Below, piece after piece: positions 1 through 5,291 of a DNA stretch of 8,124 nt; position 1 is the stretch's first letter; every line of letters starts with the position of its first letter. Source of the stretch: Acidisphaera sp035272265 (GTDB lineage: Bacteria; Pseudomonadota; Alphaproteobacteria; Acetobacterales; Acetobacteraceae); the NCBI GenBank assembly GCA_035272265.1, contig DATEQV010000440.1, positions 1-8,124 of the forward strand, written 5' to 3'. The notes under the pieces are model-generated. The model saw only the letters and a program-made list of their open reading frames with translations. It did no database searches and was not told the origin of the DNA. The translations under genes and the position numbers were made by a program.

Positions 1-740
1 GCTGTCGCGCCCGGCGTCGGACGCGCCGCATGCGAGCGCCACCAGGCCGCAGAAGTTCTGAAGCACGGCGCCGCCGAGATCGGGCGGCAGAAGCGGGACC
101 TCCTTGAACGCCGCGAAAAATCCTGCGGTCAGCAGCGCGCCCACCGACGATCGCGCGGGCACGACCACCGGCCCGGTGAGCCGCCCGCCTTCCAGCAGCG
201 GCGCCAGGAGGTGATGCGGGATGACCAGCATCTCCGCCCCGGACTTGCCGGAGCGGGCGGCGGAGTCGAACGTCCACTCGTTCGTGCTGATGACGAAGTC
301 GCCGGCCGAGTGGTGGTACTCCGCGTCGCGCGTCGGCGTCAGCCCGACCCTCTGCCATGCGTCGACCGGCGTGCGCGTGAGGCGGAACCGGAGCGTGGTG
401 TCGCTGGCCACGTCGGCGCGGGTGCGGCGGACCGCGCTGGTGTGGGCCTGCGCGCGGGCCAGGACGAACGGGCCCGCGACGTGCGCCTCGATGCGGCCGC
501 CCTCCTCGCCGGGCTCCGGCGGCGCGTCCGGCGTGACGCCGATGGCCCACTTCGACGTCGCCTCGCGAAACGACCGTTGCCGCTCCTCCGCCGCCCCTGC
601 GTCGAACGAGACCTTGACCTTCATGCGCGGGTCAGGCCTCGCCGTGCCGCGCAGCGGCGCGCAGGTCGCCGCCAGAGCATCCGCCAATAAGCCAGGCGGT
701 CGCGCGGCGGAACGTCGTCGGTCGAGAAACGCACCCGCAT
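1..740 (-). CDS. AraC-family transcriptional regulator, N-terminal sensor part; frame interrupted near 681; C-terminus outside window
   Basis: Reading from the ATG at 740 gives MRVRFSTDDVPPRDRLAYW, the characteristic opening of AraC-family regulators with an AraC_binding_2-type sensor domain, but that frame stops after 39 codons at 621-623. The rest of the domain lies in another frame, open from upstream of 624 to the window edge (208 codons from the ATG at 624). It has the family pattern: RIEAHVAGPFVLARAQA, then VRRTRADVASDTTLRFRL, AGDFVISTNEW, and EMLVIPHHLLAPLL. Adding one base near 681 joins both parts as LAYWRDALAATCAPL, so I read one gene with a frameshift; about 247 residues would then be visible. 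The DNA-binding double helix-turn-helix should lie beyond base 1 and is not seen. It lies 59 bp after the MFS gene on the same strand and probably regulates the dioxygenase/MFS unit; the inducer is unknown. If translation starts at 624, an N-terminally truncated protein is possible. Confidence 0.8.
678..684 (-). other. Probable single-base frameshift in the AraC-family gene
   Basis: The conserved N-terminal peptide ends at TAT-TGG-CGG (frame of the ATG at 740), while the continuing domain is in the frame of 624. One extra G after CGG (plus strand: an extra C beside 681-682) turns the junction into Y-W-R-D-A-L-A, the usual continuation in this family. There is no long homopolymer here, only GGCGG. 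It could be a real mutation, a consensus error, or less likely recoding. Confidence 0.65.
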
Positions 741-799
741 CAGAGTGGCACCAGAGGCAACCGGCGCGCCGCGAGGTCGGGCGCCCATACGATCGGCGA
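741..799. other. Spacer between MFS gene and AraC-family gene
   Basis: This 59-bp GC-rich spacer holds no gene, no clear terminator hairpin with a T run, and no recognisable promoter. The AraC-family start at 740 has no good Shine-Dalgarno. Co-transcription with the upstream MFS gene is the simplest reading. Confidence 0.4.
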
Positions 800-2065
800 T
801 CAGGCTAGCGGAGACGGTTGCGTCCGTGCCAGACCGGCGGCCTCCAGCGGCCGATCCGGGCGCAACCGTAGCGCGAGGGCGGCGCCGAGCAGCAGCAGCA
901 CCATCGAGAGCAGGAACGGCAGCGTCCAGTCGCCGGTCGCATCGATGATCGCGCCCACCACCACCGGGGAGACGATGCCGGCGATGCCGAATCCGAGATT
1001 CATCAGGCCGCTCGCCTTGCCGGCATGGTCCGGCGCGATGTCCATCGGCACCCCCCAGATCGGCGCCACGACGAATTCCAGCGCGAAGAACGCCAATCCG
1101 AGCGAGATCGCCGCGGCGCCCACGCCGAGCGGCCGCAGCAGCGGCAGCATGAACACGAACGAGGCGAGCATCGCGCCCGCGATCACCCAGCCACGCGCGC
1201 GCTGCCGGCTGCCGGTCCGCCGCAGCACCGCGTCGCTCAGCACGCCGCCGGCGGTGTCGCCGAGCACGCCGCCGACGAACACCCCGGCCGAGAAGATCGC
1301 CGAGCTTTTCAGGTTCTGATGGTAGGCGTTCTGGAAGAAACTCGGCAGCCAGTTGAGAAACAGCCAGAGCATCCAGCCGTAGCAGAAATCCACCGCGGTG
1401 ACCGGCAGGATGCGCCGGAACAGCGCTGGCCAGGGCGTGGACTGGATGGCGCGCTCGGCGCGGCGTTCCGCGCGCGCGTCCGGCCCCGCGGGCAGGAGCG
1501 CCATCCAGGCGACGACCCACGCCAGGCTCGCCGTGCCCACGATGACGAAGGACGCGCGCCAGGACAGCGCCAGGATCAGCGCGGAGATGATCGGCGGCGT
1601 GATCGCGTTGCCGAGGCGTGCGGCGGAGTGCGTGACGCCCTGCGCGTAGCCCCAGCTCTCGCGCGGCAGCCAAGCGGCCATCGCACGCGTGGCGGTGGGG
1701 AACGCCGCACCCTCGCCGAAACCGAGCGCGAGCCGCACGGCGAACAGCGAGGCGAGGCCGCCGGCGAGCCCGGTCGCGATCGTCGTCGCCGCCACCACGA
1801 TGCCGCAGCCGAGCAGCGTGCGGCGTGCGCCGACATGGTCACCGAACCAGCCGCCGAACACCTGGAAGAACGCGTACGGATAAGCGAAGGCGGAGAACGC
1901 CAGCCCCAGTTGCGTCGCGTTCAGCCCGAGATCGCGCGAGATGCTGGTCGCGGCCGTCGCGATGTTCACGCGGTCGATGTAGAACAGGAAATACATCGCG
2001 CAGAGCAGCCACAGCAGACGCCGCCCGGCGCGCGCCCGGACGGCGGGCACGGCGAATTCGCTCAT
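800..2065 (-). CDS. MFS transporter, anion:cation symporter (ACS) type
   Basis: A 421-residue major facilitator protein with about twelve hydrophobic segments, probably an inner-membrane proton-coupled importer of an organic anion. TM1 ends in YIDRVNIA (residues 29-36), the signature of ACS carriers such as glucarate, galactonate and phthalate permeases. The TM2-TM3 loop has motif A, GWFGDHVGARR (72-82). A charged central loop (DARAERRAERA) separates the two six-helix halves. The chosen start is the ATG at 2065, in the last of four 14-bp repeats that chain it to the dioxygenase stop; a GTG at 2086 would add seven residues made of the repeat itself. The only purine-rich stretch, GGGG, is one base from the ATG, too close for a normal Shine-Dalgarno, so initiation probably depends on coupling to upstream translation. 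The substrate is unknown; pairing with the dioxygenase suggests it imports that enzyme's substrate. Confidence 0.9.
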   Translation of the reverse strand: MSEFAVPAVRARAGRRLLWLLCAMYFLFYIDRVNIATAATSISRDLGLNATQLGLAFSAFAYPYAFFQVFGGWFGDHVGARRTLLGCGIVVAATTIATGLAGGLASLFAVRLALGFGEGAAFPTATRAMAAWLPRESWGYAQGVTHSAARLGNAITPPIISALILALSWRASFVIVGTASLAWVVAWMALLPAGPDARAERRAERAIQSTPWPALFRRILPVTAVDFCYGWMLWLFLNWLPSFFQNAYHQNLKSSAIFSAGVFVGGVLGDTAGGVLSDAVLRRTGSRQRARGWVIAGAMLASFVFMLPLLRPLGVGAAAISLGLAFFALEFVVAPIWGVPMDIAPDHAGKASGLMNLGFGIAGIVSPVVVGAIIDATGDWTLPFLLSMVLLLLGAALALRLRPDRPLEAAGLARTQPSPLA

Positions 2066-2110
2066 GCCCCGTGGCTCATGCCCCACCGCTCATGCCGAGG
2101 ATCTCATGCC
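2055..2110 (-). repeat. Four tandem 14-bp repeats carrying overlapping stop/start codons
   Basis: Read on the minus strand, the 8-mer GGCATGAG occurs four times at exactly 14-bp intervals (2110-2103, 2096-2089, 2082-2075, 2068-2061). Units two and three match at 11 of 14 bases. Each contains ATGA. The dioxygenase stop TGA (2106-2104) overlaps the first ATG (2107). That ATG reads five codons (MRSSA) to a TGA overlapping the next ATG (2093), which reads MSGGA to a TGA overlapping the third (2079), which reads MSHGA to a TGA overlapping the fourth (2065), the MFS start. All four junctions are 4-nt overlaps. Confidence 0.9.
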
Positions 2111-3000
2111 GACGGCGGCGCCACGCCCTTCACCTGCGTGCGGTGCATGATGCGGCGTGCGGCGGGATCGAAGGCGTCGCGCCGGTGCATCGTGCAGCGA
2201 TTGTCCCACAGCACGAGGTCGCCGACGCGCCAGCGATGCGTCCAGGTCAGCGCGGGTTTCGTCGCGTGCTCCCAGATCTCGTCGAGCAGCGCGTCCGACG
2301 CCGCCAGCTCCATGCCCTCGATCCAGGCCATGCGCCGCCGGCCGAGATACAGCATGCGCCGTCCGCTGTCCGGATGCGTGCACACCAGCGGATGCAGCAT
2401 CCCTGGCGCGGTGCGCGGATCGTCGGTGACGGTGACGCCCTCGCGCACGTAGCCGCCGCTGTTGTAGGTGCCGTCGTGTTTCACCCGCAGGCCCGTTATG
2501 CGACGGCGCAGCGCGTCCGGCAGCGCGTCGTAGGCGGCGTACATGTCGCAGAACGAGGTGTTGCCGCCGACCGGCGGCACTTCCAGCGCATATAGAAGGC
2601 TCGCCTTGGGCGGGGCGGGCAGGTACGACATGTCGGTGTGCCAGACCGCCTCGCCGGCGCCGAGGCTACCGATGGCCACTCCCTTTTCGATCACGTTGGA
2701 GACCACGTAGATCTCCGGCATCCCGTCGACGAAGCGCTGTCCGTTCTCCTGCACCGGCGCGTGATCCAGCGCGCCGAAGCGGCGGGAGAACGCGATCAGG
2801 TCGGCGTCGCTCAGCGTCTGGTCTCGGAACAGCAGTACCTGGTGCGCGATCCACGCGCGGTGGATGGAAGTGAAATCGGCGTCGCCGATCCGGCGCAGGT
2901 CGATGCCGGCGATCTCGGCGACGAAGTACAGGTTGCTCGGCGTGCTGGCGCTCGGGATGACGCGCATGCCGGCGGTCGACATGCCTTGGGCGGCGTTCAT
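2104..3000 (-). CDS. TauD/TfdA-family Fe(II)/2-oxoglutarate-dependent dioxygenase
   Basis: This 298-residue cytoplasmic enzyme is close to the usual 280-300 residues of the TauD/TfdA family. These enzymes couple oxidative decarboxylation of 2-oxoglutarate to hydroxylation of a substrate such as taurine, another sulfonate, an alkyl sulfate or an aryloxyacetate. The iron-binding HxD is at H121/D123 (VWHTDMSY), and the distal histidine is H272 in LWDNRCTMH. RRIMHR (282-287) supplies the 2-oxoglutarate-binding arginine (R283 by alignment with TauD) and R287, at the position of the TauD arginine that contacts the sulfonate. RFGALDH (74-80) also fits the family. The ATG at 3000 is preceded by AGGAGA with a 6-nt gap; the frame is open further upstream but without family resemblance. 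The stop lies in the 14-bp repeat leading to the MFS gene, so the two are probably translated together. The substrate cannot be read from sequence. Confidence 0.92.
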   Translation of the reverse strand: MNAAQGMSTAGMRVIPSASTPSNLYFVAEIAGIDLRRIGDADFTSIHRAWIAHQVLLFRDQTLSDADLIAFSRRFGALDHAPVQENGQRFVDGMPEIYVVSNVIEKGVAIGSLGAGEAVWHTDMSYLPAPPKASLLYALEVPPVGGNTSFCDMYAAYDALPDALRRRITGLRVKHDGTYNSGGYVREGVTVTDDPRTAPGMLHPLVCTHPDSGRRMLYLGRRRMAWIEGMELAASDALLDEIWEHATKPALTWTHRWRVGDLVLWDNRCTMHRRDAFDPAARRIMHRTQVKGVAPPSA

Positions 3001-3135
3001 GGGCTTTCTCCTGGTCGCCCGATCATGTCCCGGCGCGGTGCCGTTTGGAAGCCGGGCCGCATCCCCGCCGGTTCGGCGCATTGCGATCCGGCCGCGTCCC
3101 GTGCAAGACCGGCCCGCCACCTCGACCCGCGCCGC
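3001..3135. other. Divergent intergenic region between dioxygenase and tRNA-editing gene
   Basis: These 135 bp must hold the promoters of both divergent genes. I find no convincing -35/-10 pair on either strand. On the minus strand TTGCAC (3107-3102) resembles a -35 box, but the sequence 17 bases on (CAATGC) is a poor -10. Apart from the dioxygenase Shine-Dalgarno nothing is clearly identifiable. Confidence 0.4.
3007..3012 (-). promoter_or_regulatory. Shine-Dalgarno of the dioxygenase gene
   Basis: AGGAGA on the minus strand, six bases before the ATG at 3000. It fixes the start: the frame remains open much further upstream, antisense to the tRNA-editing gene and beyond. Confidence 0.75.
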
Positions 3136-3639
3136 ATGCCAGCCACACCTGAACAGCTTTTCGCCCATCTCGACCGTCTCGGCATCGAGCACGAAACGGT
3201 GGAGCATCCGCCGTTCTTCACTGTCGACGAGGGGCGCGAGCACCACGACCGCATCCCCGGCCTGCACTGCAAGAACCTGTTCATGAAGGACCGCAAGGGC
3301 GGCATCTGGCTGGCGGTGGTGCCGGCGGACAAGCGGGTCGATCTGGGCGCGTTGGAGAAGCGGCTCGGGGCGCCGCGCTTGTCCTTCGCCAAGCCTGACG
3401 TCCTGTGGGACGTGCTGGGACTGACGCCCGGCTCGGTGACGCCGTTCGGGCTGCTCAACGACGAGCAGCGCCGCGCGACGGTGGTTCTGGACGAGGACCT
3501 GTTCGCGGCCGAGCGGATCAACTGCCACCCGCTGCACAACGCGGCGTCGACCGTGATCCGCTCGGACGACCTGCTGCGCTTCGTCCGCGACCTCGGCTAC
3601 GCGCCGGTCATCGTGAAGGTGCCGGAACGCGCCGCCTAG
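3136..3639 (+). CDS. YbaK/ProXp-ala-like aminoacyl-tRNA deacylase (prolyl-tRNA synthetase-associated domain protein)
   Basis: This 167-residue protein matches the single-domain YbaK/EbsC family, subgroup PrdX/ProXp-ala. These cytoplasmic enzymes hydrolyse mischarged tRNA in trans, typically Ala-tRNA(Pro), as free-standing versions of the editing domain of prolyl-tRNA synthetase. Visible family features are HCKNLFMKDRKG (44-55), containing the conserved lysine-asparagine (K46-N47; a lysine here is essential in studied ProXp-ala), the loop GSVTPFGLLND (99-109), and HPLHNAAS (131-138) near the C-terminus. Specificity for alanine rather than cysteine is inferred from the KNLF-KD pattern. The ATG at 3136 gives the usual family length; the frame is open upstream but lacks family character, and no good Shine-Dalgarno precedes the ATG. 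It is the only plus-strand gene here, divergent from the dioxygenase and convergent with the DASS carrier, whose stop overlaps its own. It has no evident link to the metabolic neighbours. Confidence 0.9.
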   Translation: MPATPEQLFAHLDRLGIEHETVEHPPFFTVDEGREHHDRIPGLHCKNLFMKDRKGGIWLAVVPADKRVDLGALEKRLGAPRLSFAKPDVLWDVLGLTPGSVTPFGLLNDEQRRATVVLDEDLFAAERINCHPLHNAASTVIRSDDLLRFVRDLGYAPVIVKVPERAA

Positions 3640-5165
3640 CTCAGCGCGTAGATCGTCGGCAGCCCGACGCCAAGGAACACGAGCAGGTAGAGCAGCACGA
3701 AGATCGCGCCGAGCCACCACATGTCGCGTCCCGGCAGGAAGCCGCTGTTGGCGTAGACCGGGCTCGGCCCGGTGCCGTAGGGCGTCATGATGCCCATGAT
3801 CCCGATCGTCAGGCACAGCGCCGGCGCCAACACCTCCATCGGCATGCCCGCGACACCCGCGCCAAGCGTCAGCATCACCGGCAGCAGGGCGATGGTATGC
3901 GCGGTGACGCTGGCGAACAGGTAGTGCAGCAGCACGAACGCAACGACGATGGCGACCAACGCCCACACTACCGGCAACCCTGCCAGCAGCACGCCCTCCA
4001 TCGACGCAATCCACTTCACCACGCCGGTCTGAGACAGCCCGCCGGCGAGCGTCACCAGCGTGCCGAACCAGACGAGCGTGTTCCAGGCGGGCTTGTCGCC
4101 GAGCACATCGCCCCAGGTGATCGTGCCGGTGACGATCAGCAGGGCGACCACGACCACGGCGGCGGTGGTCGCGTCCATCAAGCTGCCGCCCGCGACCCAC
4201 AGGGTGAGTGCCAGCAGCACCAGGACGATCAGGATGACCTCGCGGCGCTGCAGCGGGCCCTGCTTGCGCAGCTCGGCGCGCGCCCAGGTCTGCACTTCCG
4301 GGCTGCTCGTCACGCTGGGCGGATACAGCTTGTAGGCGAGCCACGGTGTCGCGATCAGCAGGATCAGGCCGCACGGCAGGAAGCTCAGGAACCAGCGGGT
4401 CCAGGTGATGTCGATGTGGACGGTCGTGCGCACCAGCTCGGCGGCGAGAGGGTTCGGCGCGAGTGCCGTGAGGAACATCGAGCTGGTCACGCAGGTCGTG
4501 GCCAGCGCCGTCCACATCAGGTAGCCGCCGATGCGGCGGGAAGACGGGTCGTTCGGTCGCGAGTCGTACAGCTCGGGCAGGTTCTTGATCACCGGGTAGA
4601 TCGTGCCGCCGCTGCGCGCCGTGTTCGACGGCGTGAACGGCGCGAGCACGAGGTCCGCCATCACAACCGCATAGCCGAGCCTCAGCGTGCTCCCGCCCAG
4701 AGCCGCGACGAGCATCAACGCGATCCGGCGGCCGAGCCCGGTCTTCTCGTAGCCGAGCGCGAAGATGAAGGCGGCGAAGATCAGCCAGACGGTCGTGTTG
4801 GAGAAGCCGGACAACGCCCAGCCGATCGCAGCGGTCGTGACATTGAAGTGGGGCGCCGCGAGCTGCGCGGGCGAGTACAGCACGTAGCGCGCGAGTGTCG
4901 CCGCAGCGGCCACGCCGACCAGCCCGACAGCGGCCGAGGGGACCGGTTCGACGATCAGACCGACGATGACGGCGAGGAACAGCGCAAAGAAATACCAGGC
5001 GTGCTGCGGCAGACCCTCCGGCGCCGGCAACAGCGCGAGCAGCAGTGGCGCGAGGCAGACGGCCCAGCGGACAAGGGTGCCGGTCGCCGGCCGCTTGGCC
5101 GGAGCGGTGGTCGTGGCGACGCCGCCCGCAGGCGGCGTCGACGGCGCAGGTGGGAGCTCGGCCAT
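3636..5165 (-). CDS. DASS-family (CitT/TtdT/DiT1-like) di/tricarboxylate carrier
   Basis: A 509-residue polytopic inner-membrane protein of the divalent anion:sodium symporter (SLC13-like) family, CitT branch. Members carry or exchange succinate, fumarate, malate, tartrate, citrate or 2-oxoglutarate. Motifs: GFSNTTVW (120-127), holding the SNT signature of the substrate/cation site; APFTPSNTARSGG (175-187), very characteristic of CitT and plant DiT1; ASVTAHT (418-424), where the second-repeat signature is expected; and TPYGTGPSPVY (461-471). The first 30 residues are Pro/Ala/Thr-rich and probably cytoplasmic. I chose the ATG at 5165 over the in-frame ATG at 5234 because the latter adds an unusual IKYRRRRGG segment encoded by operator-like DNA and lies two bases after a strong palindrome. 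No strong Shine-Dalgarno precedes 5165. It follows aspA and dcuB on the same strand, so a C4-dicarboxylate is the likely substrate; CitT-type sequence alone cannot exclude citrate or tartrate. Confidence 0.92.
   Translation of the reverse strand: MAELPPAPSTPPAGGVATTTAPAKRPATGTLVRWAVCLAPLLLALLPAPEGLPQHAWYFFALFLAVIVGLIVEPVPSAAVGLVGVAAAATLARYVLYSPAQLAAPHFNVTTAAIGWALSGFSNTTVWLIFAAFIFALGYEKTGLGRRIALMLVAALGGSTLRLGYAVVMADLVLAPFTPSNTARSGGTIYPVIKNLPELYDSRPNDPSSRRIGGYLMWTALATTCVTSSMFLTALAPNPLAAELVRTTVHIDITWTRWFLSFLPCGLILLIATPWLAYKLYPPSVTSSPEVQTWARAELRKQGPLQRREVILIVLVLLALTLWVAGGSLMDATTAAVVVVALLIVTGTITWGDVLGDKPAWNTLVWFGTLVTLAGGLSQTGVVKWIASMEGVLLAGLPVVWALVAIVVAFVLLHYLFASVTAHTIALLPVMLTLGAGVAGMPMEVLAPALCLTIGIMGIMTPYGTGPSPVYANSGFLPGRDMWWLGAIFVLLYLLVFLGVGLPTIYALS
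5117..5140 (-). repeat. Perfect 10-bp inverted repeat in the start of the DASS gene
   Basis: CGACGCCGCC at 5117-5126 and its exact complement at 5131-5140 flank a 4-base loop, CGCA. The hairpin is in codons 9-17 of the DASS gene and would form in its mRNA about 25 bases after the start codon. It might slow early elongation or affect initiation; alternatively it is a by-product of the Pro/Ala/Gly-rich leader. Confidence 0.5.
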
Positions 5166-5236
5166 GATGCTGCAGCTTGTTGTCTCAGGCTGAATGATAC
5201 CGCCGCGACGCCGACGGTATTTGATGCAGATCATGA
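5166..5236 (-). promoter_or_regulatory. Candidate promoter/operator of the DASS gene
   Basis: On the minus strand TATCAT (5199-5194) matches five of six bases of a sigma-70 -10 box and would start transcription about 20 bases before the ATG at 5165. No good -35 is seen. A 6-bp inverted repeat, ATACCG at 5197-5202 and CGGTAT at 5215-5220 with 12 bases between, overlaps this -10 and could be the binding site of a dimeric regulator. The region is visibly less GC-rich than its surroundings. Confidence 0.35.
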
Positions 5237-5280
5237 CGCCTGTCGCCGGCCTGCCGAATTCGGCGGGCCGGCGACAGGCG
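5237..5280 (-). terminator. 44-bp near-perfect palindrome after the dcuB-like gene
   Basis: Arms 5237-5251 and 5266-5280 are exact 15-bp inverted repeats. Between them 5253-5264 (GCCGAATTCGGC) is itself a perfect palindrome, and the only non-Watson-Crick pair is T5252 with G5265, so the whole 44 bases fold back. It starts 11 bases after the dcuB-like stop on the minus strand, so termination or protection of the mRNA 3' end is the natural role. No T run follows (the next bases are TCATGATC), so it is not a textbook intrinsic terminator. It might also attenuate read-through into the DASS gene. Confidence 0.5.
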
Positions 5281-5291
5281 GCGGTACCCGA

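Noticed and set aside
2066..2086. GTG at 2086 as MFS start, adding seven residues
   Set aside because: The added residues come from the 14-bp repeat and have no family counterpart; the ATG at 2065 is the final ATGA of the chain. It cannot be fully excluded.
1025..2452. A 475-codon open frame on the plus strand
   Set aside because: Antisense to the MFS and dioxygenase genes, Arg/His/Glu/Gln-rich, no recognisable motifs.
3081..3106. TTGC...GCAA symmetry between the divergent genes
   Set aside because: Four-base arms 18 bases apart are expected by chance; no promoter elements align with it.
3001..4515. Upstream extension of the dioxygenase frame to about 800 codons
   Set aside because: The extension runs antisense through the tRNA-editing gene and out of frame through the DASS gene, and has no family resemblance. 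The AGGAGA before the ATG at 3000 marks the real start.
5166..5234. ATG at 5234 as DASS start, adding 23 residues
   Set aside because: The start would lie two bases after a strong palindrome that would sequester any ribosome site, and the added segment overlaps a promoter-like, operator-like stretch. The ATG at 5165 also gives an N-terminus like that of AspA.
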